From the NCBI RefSeq assembly GCF_002906575.1, contig NZ_CP026309.1:2976001-3040000 (forward strand): a stretch of 64,000 nt of DNA, written 5' to 3'. Both the position numbers and the translations under genes were made by a program. The notes beneath the pieces are model-generated. The model saw only the letters and a program-made list of their open reading frames with translations. It did not search any database and was not told where the DNA came from. The stretch is from Salinigranum rubrum (GTDB taxonomy: Archaea > Halobacteriota > Halobacteria > Halobacteriales > Haloferacaceae). Positions 1-7,702 of the stretch are shown one piece after another. Position 1 is the first letter of the stretch; each line of letters starts with the position of its first letter.

Positions 1-1267
1 AGGTGGGGGTGGTATCGCTCGCCGTGGCGGTAGTCGTGTCCGTGCCGTTCTCGCTCTGCGGCGTCTCGTCTGCCGGCGCTTCGGCCGCGAAGCCACCGGC
101 GACTTCACCCTCTGGAATCGGGTCGGCCTCGTACGGGATGAGGGGCGTGGCGTAGCTCCACACGACATCGCCCGCGGGCGTCACCTCGAACACGCGGCGG
201 TTCAGCGAGTCGGTGACGAGCGTGTTCCCGTTGGGGAGGCGGTCGGCGTCACGCGGCCACTGGAGGACGAGCCCGCCGGCCTCTTCGAGCGTCCACGCCT
301 CCTCCCACTCGCCCGACTCCGACCGGTGGAGTTCGACGATGCGGTCGTTCTCGCTGTCGGCGACTAACACGCGTCCGTCGCCGAGCCACTGCGGGTTGTG
401 CTGGTGGTTCATCACGCTGGGGTCCCCGCAGCGGACGTCGCCGTCGTCGTCGAAGTCGGCGAGTTGCCCGCCTTTGGTACAGGAACTGTCACTCCCGCCG
501 GGGTCCTCGTTGATCACCTCGACGACGCCCTCGCCGCGCTCGATGACGAGCAACTGGTTCGCGTTGCGGACCGAGACGAGGAAGCGCTCGTCGCCGATGT
601 AGTCGACGTCGTTGATGTGGAGCCAGTCGCGTCGGGTCACGTCGGGAGGGGCGTCGTAGAATCCCGAGTCGGAGGCGTTCCACTGCCACTCGATGGTGCC
701 ATCGGAGACGATGGCGATGCGTTCGTACTCCATGTCGGCGAAGACGAACCGTCCGTCACCCATCGGCTCGACGTCGTGCATCTCGCTGTGGGTCGGGCCG
801 CGGATGGGGAACATGTACTCGGAGACGACCTCCGGCGTCGAGCCCGCGGAGGGGTCCAGAACGCGGTAGCCCGTCTTCGTGCAGGGCGGCTCGTACGGCT
901 CACAGCCCGTCCGGTAGCCGTTGTGCATGAAGCCCGCGACGACGTTGCCGTTCTCCATCATGGTCGCGTCGAAGTAGCTGTCGCGGTCGTTGATCTTCCA
1001 GACCACCTCCTGGTCGTTGAGACGGTAGACGCTGCCTTGCTTCTGCCAGTTCGTTCCGCCGCCCTGCGAGCCGACGAGGACGTGCGGGCCGCCGCTGGGT
1101 GCGGCCGTCGCCGCGTCGGCCGACGACTGCTGTGTGGAGGTGCCGGTCACGCCCGATTCGGCCGCGGTCACGCTGCGTGTGGGTGCCGTCGCGGCACTGA
1201 CGGCGAGCGTCGAGGAGAGGACGACGAGGCCGACGAGGGCGAGGGCGACGCCACGGGAGAGTCTCAT
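1..1267 (-). CDS. Arylsulfotransferase-like secreted protein, 3' end cut by window edge
   Basis: The frame is open from ATG at 1267 to the left edge with no stop, so the C-terminus lies outside. The protein starts with a Sec-type signal (MRLSRGVALALVGLVVLSS, then an Ala-rich cleavage region). The body has beta-propeller-like repeats, including GPTHSEMHDVEPM, NHQHNPQWL and WPRDADRLPNGNTLVTDS. The spaced histidines and 'D-LPNGN-LV-D' phrases are typical of the ASST / Arylsulfotran_2 family that many haloarchaea secrete. A low-complexity Thr/Ser/Asp stretch begins near the edge and suggests a stalk or anchor. In bacteria the family transfers sulfate between phenols; here the substrate is unknown and a purely structural propeller role is possible. 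The next gene upstream on this strand ends 86 nt away. Confidence 0.8.
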   Translation of the reverse strand, partial: MRLSRGVALALVGLVVLSSTLAVSAATAPTRSVTAAESGVTGTSTQQSSADAATAAPSGGPHVLVGSQGGGTNWQKQGSVYRLNDQEVVWKINDRDSYFDATMMENGNVVAGFMHNGYRTGCEPYEPPCTKTGYRVLDPSAGSTPEVVSEYMFPIRGPTHSEMHDVEPMGDGRFVFADMEYERIAIVSDGTIEWQWNASDSGFYDAPPDVTRRDWLHINDVDYIGDERFLVSVRNANQLLVIERGEGVVEVINEDPGGSDSSCTKGGQLADFDDDGDVRCGDPSVMNHQHNPQWLGDGRVLVADSENDRIVELHRSESGEWEEAWTLEEAGGLVLQWPRDADRLPNGNTLVTDSLNRRVFEVTPAGDVVWSYATPLIPYEADPIPEGEVAGGFAAEAPADETPQSENGTDTTTATASDTTPT

Positions 1268-1353
1268 CGCGCAAGGGTTCGCATCCGGTCCGATGAAACT
1301 CTTCTGATGCGCCGTGGCGGACCGCGTAGCTCCGCATGGGGCCTGTACGGGCG

Positions 1354-2271
1354 TTACACCGACTCACGCGCCGGTGAGAGGCGTTCGACCATCCCCGCGG
1401 GCGGGCGGTCGAACCGGTCGGGGTGGAGGGTCCAGGCGAACGCTTCGAGCGTGTCGACGAGGCGCGGACCGGGGCGGTTGACGTAGTGATTCCCGTCGAC
1501 GACGTACACCCTCCCCTCGCGGACGGCCCGCAGGTCGTCCCACCCCGGACGCGCCGTGAGGTCAGAGAGCGTCTCCCGCGTGCGGTCGACGCCGAACCCA
1601 CACGGCGCGACGACGAGCACTTCGGGGTCCGTCTCCCGAACGCGTTCCCACTCGACGGGACCCGACTCCGCGCCCGCGGTCCCGAGTTCGAACCGCCCGC
1701 CGGCGCATTCGACGAGTTCGGGCACCCAGTGGCCGCTCACCATCACGGGGTCGAGCCAGTCGAGCACCGTCGCGGTCGGCCGGTCGTCGTCGGAGGGGAC
1801 GCGCGCACGGACGGCGTCGACCCGTTCGCGGAGGTCAGCGAGGAGGTCCGACGCCGCGTCCGCCCGACCGAGGACGCCGCCGAGCCTCTCGATGTCGTCG
1901 AAGACGTCGGCGAGCGAGTGGGGGTGCGTCGCGACGAGGTCGGCGTCGAGAGCGAGGTCCGCGAGCGTCCCCCGGACGACGCTCTCGTCGACGGCGCAGA
2001 CGTCACACAGCCCCTGCGTGACGACTACGTCGGGGGCGAGGTCCCGGAGTCGGTCGGCGTCGAGGTCGTAGACGCCGCCCTCGGAGAGGGAGGCCTGGAC
2101 CTCGTCGTCGATGGCGTGGCTCGACCCGTCCGTGTCGATGCGCGAGCGAACGACCGTCGGAGCCTCGCGGACGCGAGGCGGATAGTCGCACTCGTGGGTG
2201 ACGCCGACGGGGTCGACGCCCAGCGCACAGCATATCTCGGTCGCAGAGGGGAGCAGCGAGACGACGCGCAT
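1354..2271 (-). CDS. Cobalamin-binding (BtuF-like) periplasmic-binding-fold protein
   Basis: The 305-residue protein begins MRVVSLLPSATEICCALG, the characteristic opening of BtuF-like cobalamin/corrinoid-binding proteins. A long helix in the middle and 'EVLVVAPCGFG' followed by 'GRVYVVDGNHYVNRPGPRL' near the C-terminus match the TroA-like fold. There is no signal peptide or lipobox, so it is probably cytoplasmic, as for many archaeal relatives that take part in cobamide salvage rather than uptake. The ATG at 2271 is chosen because family homology starts exactly there; the frame stays open further upstream. No ABC-transporter partner lies in the window. It is divergent from the epimerase gene at 2408. 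Confidence 0.85.
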   Translation of the reverse strand: MRVVSLLPSATEICCALGVDPVGVTHECDYPPRVREAPTVVRSRIDTDGSSHAIDDEVQASLSEGGVYDLDADRLRDLAPDVVVTQGLCDVCAVDESVVRGTLADLALDADLVATHPHSLADVFDDIERLGGVLGRADAASDLLADLRERVDAVRARVPSDDDRPTATVLDWLDPVMVSGHWVPELVECAGGRFELGTAGAESGPVEWERVRETDPEVLVVAPCGFGVDRTRETLSDLTARPGWDDLRAVREGRVYVVDGNHYVNRPGPRLVDTLEAFAWTLHPDRFDRPPAGMVERLSPARESV

Positions 2272-2407
2272 GCGAGAAGCGAGGGGGTACGGAGTCAAAA
2301 GCCCACGGGCGCGGTCGCGGCTGCAGGCGCCGTCGGTGCGCGGTGCGGGTCGGCGCGCAGTGTCGTAATGACAACCCATAAACCCCGCTGCGGGACACAG
2401 TACGCGT

Positions 2408-3325
2408 ATGCAGGACGACCTCGGCCCGCGGGGGGACCGCATACTCATCACGGGCGGGGCGGGCTTCATCGGGAGCCACCTCGCCGACGCGCTCGTCGCG
2501 GACAACGACGTGCGCGTCCTCGACGACTTCTCGGGCGGCTTCCGCGACCAGGTGCCCGACGAGGCGACGGTCGTCGAGGGCGACGTCCGCGACCCGGCGG
2601 TGCTCGACCGGGCGATGGAGGGCGTCGACGTCGTCTTCCACGAGGCCGCGGTCGTGAGCGTCCCGAAGACGGTCGACGACCCGTTCACCTCGAACGACGT
2701 GAACGTCACGGCGACCGTTCGGATCTTGGAGCGGGCACGCGAGGAGTCCGCACGCGTCGTCTGCGCGTCGAGCGCCGCCATCTACGGCAATCCGGACGGC
2801 GTCCCGATCACCGAGACGGCCCCGCTGGAACCGACCTCCCCCTACGGGATTCAGAAGCTGACGCTCGACCACTACACCCGCCTCTACCACGACCTGTACG
2901 ACCTCGACACCGTGGTGCTCCGGTACTTCAACGTCTACGGACCGCGCGCGGAGGCCGGCGAGTACGGCGACGTCGTCTCGGTGTTCCTGCGGCAGGGGCG
3001 GGCGGGAGGCCCCATCACCGTCGAGGGGGACGGCGAGCAGACGCGCGATTTCGTCCACGTCGACGACGTCGTGCAGGCGAACCTCCGGGCGGCGACCACC
3101 GACGCCGTCGGCGAGGCGTACAACGTCGGTTGCGGGACCGAAATCACCATCTCGGCGCTCGCGCGGAAGATACGGGACCTGACGGGCGGCGACACGTCCA
3201 TCGAACACGTCGACCCCCGCCCCGGCGACATCGACGAGAGCCTGGCCGACATCTCGAAGGCGCGGGAGCGACTGGGGTACGAGCCGACAATCGGGCTGGA
3301 CGAAGGGCTCGAATCGGTCGTCTGA
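2408..3325 (+). CDS. NAD-dependent epimerase/dehydratase (UDP-glucose 4-epimerase type, SDR)
   Basis: This extended-SDR enzyme (305 aa) probably interconverts or modifies UDP-hexoses for glycan assembly. The Rossmann motif GGAGFIGSH lies at residues 16-24. The catalytic YGIQK (Y-x3-K) is near residue 140, preceded by the SSAAIYG segment with the active-site Ser. 'RYFNVYGPRAEAGEYG' and 'DFVHVDDVVQANL' are typical of GalE/RmlB-like sugar-nucleotide enzymes. Length is normal for a haloarchaeal UDP-glucose 4-epimerase. A CATAAACCCC box at 2377-2386 lies about 29 nt upstream of the ATG, as expected for a leaderless transcript. It opens the left side of the glycan island. The precise sugar cannot be told from sequence. 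Confidence 0.85.
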   Translation: MQDDLGPRGDRILITGGAGFIGSHLADALVADNDVRVLDDFSGGFRDQVPDEATVVEGDVRDPAVLDRAMEGVDVVFHEAAVVSVPKTVDDPFTSNDVNVTATVRILERAREESARVVCASSAAIYGNPDGVPITETAPLEPTSPYGIQKLTLDHYTRLYHDLYDLDTVVLRYFNVYGPRAEAGEYGDVVSVFLRQGRAGGPITVEGDGEQTRDFVHVDDVVQANLRAATTDAVGEAYNVGCGTEITISALARKIRDLTGGDTSIEHVDPRPGDIDESLADISKARERLGYEPTIGLDEGLESVV

Positions 3326-3422
3326 GGCGGCGTCCGGTCGGCGAACGGGGCGAGCGCGAACAGGGAGAAGCGGTTCGAGGTGATTCTGCGTGCGGGCGTC
3401 GACGAACGGAAAGTGCGCGTCG

Positions 3423-4577
3423 CTACTCCGCGCCGACGGCGACGAGTCCCTCTTCGACCATGGACTCCAGCGGGTTGTCGTCGACCGTGAGCGGGAGGTC
3501 GACGCGGCCGCGACGCCGAACCGACTCGTACGCGGCGAAGATGAGTTCGGTGCCCTTGAGCGCGACCGACGCGTCCAGCACCGAGTCGCTCTCCGTCCGG
3601 TGCGCGCGGATCACCTCCGCGATGGCCCGGTCGATGTGTGAGGGGTAGTCGACGCCGAAGAGGTCGTCCGGCACCCCCGGGACGCGCTGTGCGGCGAGGT
3701 CGAGCCCCGCGCGGAACTTCGAGGGCAGTGGGTCGCCCCAGACGTTCTCGTCGGTGTCGACCGCCTTCCAGCCCGACGTGTCGGACGACCGATAGCGGAG
3801 CGGCGCGCCGTCGCTCGCCCCCAGTTCGATGCGACCGTCCGTGCCCGACAGCGCGAGGTACGGGTCGATCAGGTCGCTCCCTCGACCCGTGGCAGCCAGC
3901 CCGTAGACGCCGTTCTCGTACTTCCACTGGGCGATGGCCTGGTTCTCGTTGTGCGTCCCGAACCAGCGGTTCTCCTCGCGGTAGTCGAGACCGGCGAGGA
4001 CCCACTCGACGGCCGTCTCGTCGGTGTAGAACATCGAGAGGTCGAAGAGGTGTGTCCCGGCGTCGAAGAGGTTCTTCGTCGACCACTCGATGCGTCGAAG
4101 GTCGCCGATGGCGCCCTCGTCGAGGAGCGACTTCGCCTCGCGGAAGATGGGGCCGGTCCGTCGCTGGTGGTTGATCGTGAGCCGAATCCCGGCGTCGTCA
4201 CAGGCGTCGGCCATCCGCCGGCAGTCCGCCCACGACGTCGCCATCGGCTTCTCGCAGTGGATGGCGTCGGGGATTTCCGTCTCCGCACAGCCGACGACGA
4301 TGTCGGCGTGAATGGCCGGCGGGACGGTGACGCTCACGACATCCGGTTCGACTTCGGACAGCATGGTCTCGTAGTCCTCGTACACGCCTTTCGCGGAGAT
4401 GTCGTGGGCGTCGGCGAACGCCTCGGCGTTCTCCCTGACGATGTCGGCACACGCGACGAGTTCGCAGCCATCGATACGCTGATACCCCGCCGCGTGACGG
4501 TACGCCATCGCGAAGCCGTCGCTGTCGGGGTCATCGGGGTCCGCACCGGTCCCCACGAGCGCGATTCGGTCTGTCAT
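3423..4577 (-). CDS. Gfo/Idh/MocA family oxidoreductase
   Basis: The protein is an NAD(P)-dependent sugar oxidoreductase of about 384 aa. An N-terminal Rossmann domain begins RIALVGTGADPDD; 'HCEKPMATSW' carries the family's catalytic EKP lysine. The C-terminal beta-sheet domain contains 'GTHLFDLSMFYTDE', which holds the conserved HxxD-type dimer/substrate region. The stretch PDDPDSDGF after the nucleotide-binding glycine motif is a small insertion. ATG 4577 is preferred because the Rossmann strand follows it directly; an in-frame start at 4616 would add 13 unrelated residues. It lies between an epimerase and a glycosyltransferase, so it probably acts on a nucleotide-activated or free sugar for the surface glycan. 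A second member lies at 22793. Confidence 0.82.
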   Translation of the reverse strand: MTDRIALVGTGADPDDPDSDGFAMAYRHAAGYQRIDGCELVACADIVRENAEAFADAHDISAKGVYEDYETMLSEVEPDVVSVTVPPAIHADIVVGCAETEIPDAIHCEKPMATSWADCRRMADACDDAGIRLTINHQRRTGPIFREAKSLLDEGAIGDLRRIEWSTKNLFDAGTHLFDLSMFYTDETAVEWVLAGLDYREENRWFGTHNENQAIAQWKYENGVYGLAATGRGSDLIDPYLALSGTDGRIELGASDGAPLRYRSSDTSGWKAVDTDENVWGDPLPSKFRAGLDLAAQRVPGVPDDLFGVDYPSHIDRAIAEVIRAHRTESDSVLDASVALKGTELIFAAYESVRRRGRVDLPLTVDDNPLESMVEEGLVAVGAE

Positions 4578-4750
4578 CTCTGCGGTCGTTGTGCTCGCAG
4601 GGTAATTGCTAACCACCGGTTAGGGGGACTGTCGGTCGCCGTCGGTGCGTCCCTCCGCCGGAGTGGTCCGTGGAGCGACCCCGAATCGTTCGGACGGAGT
4701 GAACGCCGAGACGGACGGGCGTTCCGACGTCGACGCTCGTTACAACCACG

Positions 4751-4760
4751 TTAACTAACC
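4751..4760 (+). promoter_or_regulatory. TATA-type promoter element, leaderless
   Basis: TTAACTAACC; the TAACTAA core begins at 4752, 32 nt before the ATG at 4784. This matches the spacing seen at many island genes and supports that start. Confidence 0.6.
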
Positions 4761-4783
4761 GAGGGCTCCGCCGTCGTACGACT

Positions 4784-6010
4784 ATGTTCGCAGGCGAAGC
4801 CACGTCGTCGGAGGAGCCGACGGTGCTGGCGATGCCGGACTACCGCGAGTCGAACCCGTATCAAGCGGCGTTAGCAACGGCACTGGAAGGCGAGGGCGTC
4901 GACATCCGGACGGTCGACGGCCGCGGCCTCGTCGCGCCGGTCACCCGGGCCGTCCTCGCTGCCGGCCGCCCGTCCGTCCTCCACATCCACTTCCTCGCGC
5001 CGTACATGGTCGTCGAGAACGAACGAGCCGAATCGCTCGGTCTCGCCGAACTCCTGTCGGTCCTCTTAGGCGTCCGACTCCTCGTCGACCTCGCGGTGGC
5101 GTCGGTTCTCACCGAGCGCCTCGTCTGGACGGCCCACGACCTTCGGAACCACAAGGGCCGGGCGCTCGGGACGGAGCGCGCGCTCAAACACCTCTTCGTC
5201 CGCCTGCTCTGTGACGCCGTCGTCGTCCACTGCGACCGGGCGAAGGACGTGCTCGTCGAGACGTTTTCGCTCCCCGCAGGGACGAAGCGGAAGATGTGGA
5301 CGGTCCCTCACGGCTCCTTCCTCGACGACTATCCGGACGAGACGACGCGTTCGGCCGCCCGCGAGGCGCTCGACCTGCCGGCCGACGCCACGGTACTTCT
5401 CTTCTTCGGGTGGATCCGAGCGTACAAGAACGTCCCCGAACTCATCGAGACGTTCGCCGAACTCGACCACGAGGACGCTCGGCTCGTCGTCGCGGGGAAC
5501 CCGCGGACCGACGATATCGCGAGGCAGGTCCGCGACGCCGCAGCCGACGACGACCGGGTCGATCTCACGCTCGAGTTCGTTCCCGACGACGAGGTCCAGA
5601 CGTACATGCGCGCGGCCGACGTGGTGACGCTCCCGTTCGAGACCGAAGAGCAGAGCCTGCTCACCTCGGGGAGCGTCCTCCTCGCGATGGGGTTCGAACG
5701 CGCGGTCGTCGCGCCGCGACTCGGCTGTGTCGGCGAACTGCTCGCCGCCGAACGGCCGCCGCTCGAACCTCATCGCGACGCGTTCGAAGCCCGGACGACC
5801 GATCGGGTGCTCACCGACGGCGGCGCGACCGGCGTCAGGCGCGTCGCTGGCGGTGTGGTCTACGAGAGAACGTCCGAACTGGGTGAGGCGCTCCGGACGG
5901 CACTGGACGCCGATCTCGGCTCGATGGGTGCGCGGAACCGCAGCTACGCCGAGGCGCTCCGGTGGGACGCAATCGCGGCGCGGACGCGTGCGGTGTATCT
6001 GGACGAGTGA
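4784..6010 (+). CDS. Family 4-type glycosyltransferase (GT-B fold)
   Basis: This 408-aa GT-B enzyme probably adds a sugar to the lipid-linked glycan at the cytoplasmic membrane face. The N-terminal domain contains 'SVLHIHFLAPYMV', a hydrophobic stretch near residues 85-110, and 'LVWTAHDLRNHKG'. The C-terminal donor domain has 'LFFGWIRAYKNVPELIETF', 'LVVAGNPRTDD', 'EFVPDDEVQTYMRAADVVTLPFE' and 'QSLLTSGSVLLAMGF', the usual GT4 sequence of strands with an E-x7-type donor site. It is clearly paralogous to the gene at 37281 near the other end of the island (shared 'DANPYQ'/'ESNPYQ', 'VWTAHD', 'VPHG-FL-DYPDE-TR'). The start is supported by the TTAACTAA box 32 nt upstream. Confidence 0.85.
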   Translation: MFAGEATSSEEPTVLAMPDYRESNPYQAALATALEGEGVDIRTVDGRGLVAPVTRAVLAAGRPSVLHIHFLAPYMVVENERAESLGLAELLSVLLGVRLLVDLAVASVLTERLVWTAHDLRNHKGRALGTERALKHLFVRLLCDAVVVHCDRAKDVLVETFSLPAGTKRKMWTVPHGSFLDDYPDETTRSAAREALDLPADATVLLFFGWIRAYKNVPELIETFAELDHEDARLVVAGNPRTDDIARQVRDAAADDDRVDLTLEFVPDDEVQTYMRAADVVTLPFETEEQSLLTSGSVLLAMGFERAVVAPRLGCVGELLAAERPPLEPHRDAFEARTTDRVLTDGGATGVRRVAGGVVYERTSELGEALRTALDADLGSMGARNRSYAEALRWDAIAARTRAVYLDE

Positions 6011-6088
6011 CGCTGGCGGCCCGGCGACTCGTCGACCGACGGATGGAGAGACGAGCGTCTCGAAGCCCGGTCGTTCGTCGGTTCGGGG

Positions 6089-7153
6089 TCAGAACGCGCC
6101 GGTCGGACTGGGGTCGGACTCGTCGGCGTCCGTCGGCCCCTTCCGAACTACGCAGCCGTGGTCGGCACTGGAATCGGCGAGCACGCCAACGATCAGCGAC
6201 AGGCACCCGACCAGAAGGAGGCGGACGGACTGAGACACTCCGGGGCTCTCCTGTCGGGTACGCGTCCCACCGTCGGTTTCGAGACTGTCAGACGTCCCGT
6301 TCGTCACGCACTGGAGCAGATAGCCGACACCGACGGAGACCGCAAGGAGACTGCCGAGGAACGAGCCGAGCGCGATGGCACCGACGGTGCGATTCGTCTG
6401 GTGTCGGAGTCGCCACCGCCACCGTGAGAAGAGGAGGCCCGAGAGCCGTGGGATGAACGACGAGTACTGGATGGTGCTCTCCTCGTCCCCGTAGACGGCG
6501 GGGTGGGCGACGTCGGCGACGTCGTACCCGTCGGCGTTCAGATGGATGAGCACGTCGTTACAGAACCCGTAGTGGTCGAACAGGTCGTCGAACGAGAGCG
6601 AGTCCAGCGCTTCGTGAGTGATGGCCGTGTATCCGTTCTGGGGGTCTCTGAGCCGCCAGTAGCCGCTCGAAACACGGGTGAGCGCGGTGAGAAGCACGTT
6701 GCCGAACAGCCGCCACCAAGACATCTGCGAGACGTAGTCGAGTCCGGCGAGTCGGTCGCCCTTCGCGTAGGACACCTCCCCGTCGACCAACGGGTCGAGC
6801 AGGTGTGAGAGCATCGCGGGGTCCATCTGACCGTCGCCGTCCATCCGTGCGACGAGGTCGACGTCGTCGTCGAGCGCACGTCGGTACCCCGTCAGCGTCG
6901 CGGCGCCGGCACCCCGGTTCCGGTCGTGCTGGACCGGGACGACCACCTCCCCAGAGTGGACGGTCGGCGTTCGGCGCTCGTTCTCCCGCTCGGCGACGGC
7001 TGTTATCTCGTCCCAGGTGTCGTCGGTCGAGCAGTCGTCGACCGGGTAGATACGATCGACGTACGTCGGGATGCTTTCGACGACCTCGCCGATGAACTCT
7101 TCCTCGTTGTACGCGGGGATGACCACGCCGACCGTGTGGTCGCGGTAAGTCAT
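6089..7153 (-). CDS. Family 2 glycosyltransferase, polyprenyl-phosphate-sugar synthase type, with C-terminal membrane segments
   Basis: The enzyme probably transfers a sugar from its nucleotide to dolichol phosphate. The GT-A domain begins VGVVIPAYNEEEFIGEV; 'YPVDDCSTDDTWDEI' and the metal-binding 'ARMDGDGQMDPAM' (DxD) are intact. 'RDPQNGYTAITHEAL' is a signature of the DPM1/AglJ-like subgroup. Two hydrophobic segments follow near residues 255-280 and 305-325, consistent with membrane anchoring as in AglD-like enzymes, and the charged tail holds no further domain. The ATG overlaps the TGA of a 40-residue ORF (ATGA), which is itself preceded by another short ORF; the likely promoter lies 250 nt upstream. 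Confidence 0.85.
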   Translation of the reverse strand: MTYRDHTVGVVIPAYNEEEFIGEVVESIPTYVDRIYPVDDCSTDDTWDEITAVAERENERRTPTVHSGEVVVPVQHDRNRGAGAATLTGYRRALDDDVDLVARMDGDGQMDPAMLSHLLDPLVDGEVSYAKGDRLAGLDYVSQMSWWRLFGNVLLTALTRVSSGYWRLRDPQNGYTAITHEALDSLSFDDLFDHYGFCNDVLIHLNADGYDVADVAHPAVYGDEESTIQYSSFIPRLSGLLFSRWRWRLRHQTNRTVGAIALGSFLGSLLAVSVGVGYLLQCVTNGTSDSLETDGGTRTRQESPGVSQSVRLLLVGCLSLIVGVLADSSADHGCVVRKGPTDADESDPSPTGAF

Positions 7154-7272
7154 TGTCTCGGCCCACGTCCGGTTCGGGGTGAAGTACTTCGACGCACGGC
7201 GGCGGCTTCCGTGTCAGGTCCGGGAACCGACGGCGCCGCCCCGCTACGAACGCGACCGGGGTCGGTGATCAT
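7150..7272 (-). CDS. Short leader ORF coupled to the GT2 gene (40 aa, hypothetical)
   Basis: An uninterrupted ORF begins MITDPGRVRSGAAP and is rich in Arg, Pro, Ser and Gly. Its ATG overlaps the stop of the preceding short ORF (ATGA) and its own TGA overlaps the ATG of the glycosyltransferase at 7153 (ATGA). No domain is recognisable. It may be a coupling device rather than a functional peptide, or simply open GC-rich spacer. Confidence 0.35.
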   Translation of the reverse strand: MITDPGRVRSGAAPSVPGPDTEAAAVRRSTSPRTGRGPRQ

Positions 7273-7370
7273 ATCGAACCGATCACCCGCGGACTGTCTC
7301 GCTGACAGTCGAGGGAAAGCGGAGGTGTACAGGGCTGATAGCATCTGTGTTTGTGTTCGCCGCCGTCCAT
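7269..7370 (-). CDS. Short leader ORF after the TAACGAAG promoter (33 aa, hypothetical)
   Basis: The ORF begins MDGGEHKHRCYQPC and includes three cysteines and two histidines. A TAACGAAG box begins 38 nt upstream of its ATG, slightly longer than the usual 32-34 nt. Its TGA overlaps the next short ORF by ATGA. Not recognised; the evidence for translation is positional only. Confidence 0.3.
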   Translation of the reverse strand: MDGGEHKHRCYQPCTPPLSLDCQRDSPRVIGSI

Positions 7371-7400
7371 GGCGGCGAGAGAATACACGAACCACGCAGG

Positions 7401-7410
7401 CTTCGTTATG
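7401..7410 (-). promoter_or_regulatory. Probable TATA-type promoter of the leader ORF-GT2 transcript
   Basis: On the minus strand this reads CATAACGAAG. The same TAACGAA core occurs at 10525, 14173, 17075 and 30490. It is the best promoter candidate for the glycosyltransferase, whose start lies about 255 nt downstream. Confidence 0.45.
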
Positions 7411-7566
7411 AAAGTGATTAACGCGCGCGCCGGCTCACTATGGTGTGGTTTCACGTGTGACGACAGCGACGAAGCCGCCGAGAACGGTCGGCTCCGGCCG
7501 ACGAACGCTCGCTCGCGTCGCGGAGGGAGCCAGGCCGTCGGGGAGCGGGAGGACCCGGAACTGTCA

Positions 7567-7588
7567 CGGAATAAGTTCAACTTATCCG
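7567..7588. repeat. Inverted repeat, AATAAGTT-C-AACTTAT core
   Basis: The arms CGGA(A)TAAGTT and AACTTATCCG are complementary over 10 bases with one extra A in the left arm and a one-base centre. It is AT-rich in GC-rich surroundings. It could be a regulator site or a short hairpin; no gene start is close enough to decide. Confidence 0.5.
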
Positions 7589-7702
7589 ATATGAATCGGG
7601 CCGTCGACGGCAGTGACCGGTTCGCAACGCCGCCGCTGTCGCACGAGTCAGGACGTAGAGTCCGAGAAAACCCGTCCGCGAGTCGCTCGGTTCGGCGGAC
7701 GC

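Larger units (their letters stand above)
7371..7702. other. Intergenic region between the GT2 leader and wecB
   Basis: About 330 nt without a convincing gene. It holds the minus-strand promoter at 7401-7410 and the inverted repeat at 7567-7588. Open frames here are fragmentary and have no recognisable product. Confidence 0.6.

Noticed and set aside
1340-1362. TGTACGGGCGTTACACC resembles the CGGG-TAAC promoter motif at 14161
   Set aside because: It overlaps the end of the cobalamin-binding gene, lies about 88 nt from the nearest minus-strand start and has no plus-strand gene after it; treated as chance.
398-1486. Long plus-strand open frame of about 360 codons
   Set aside because: Antisense to the arylsulfotransferase-like gene; no family similarity. 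High GC makes such shadows common here.
1423-3648. Very long plus-strand open frame (about 740 codons) spanning two opposite genes
   Set aside because: Crosses the cobalamin-binding gene antisense and the epimerase gene out of frame; Arg/Gly/Pro-rich translation without any domain.
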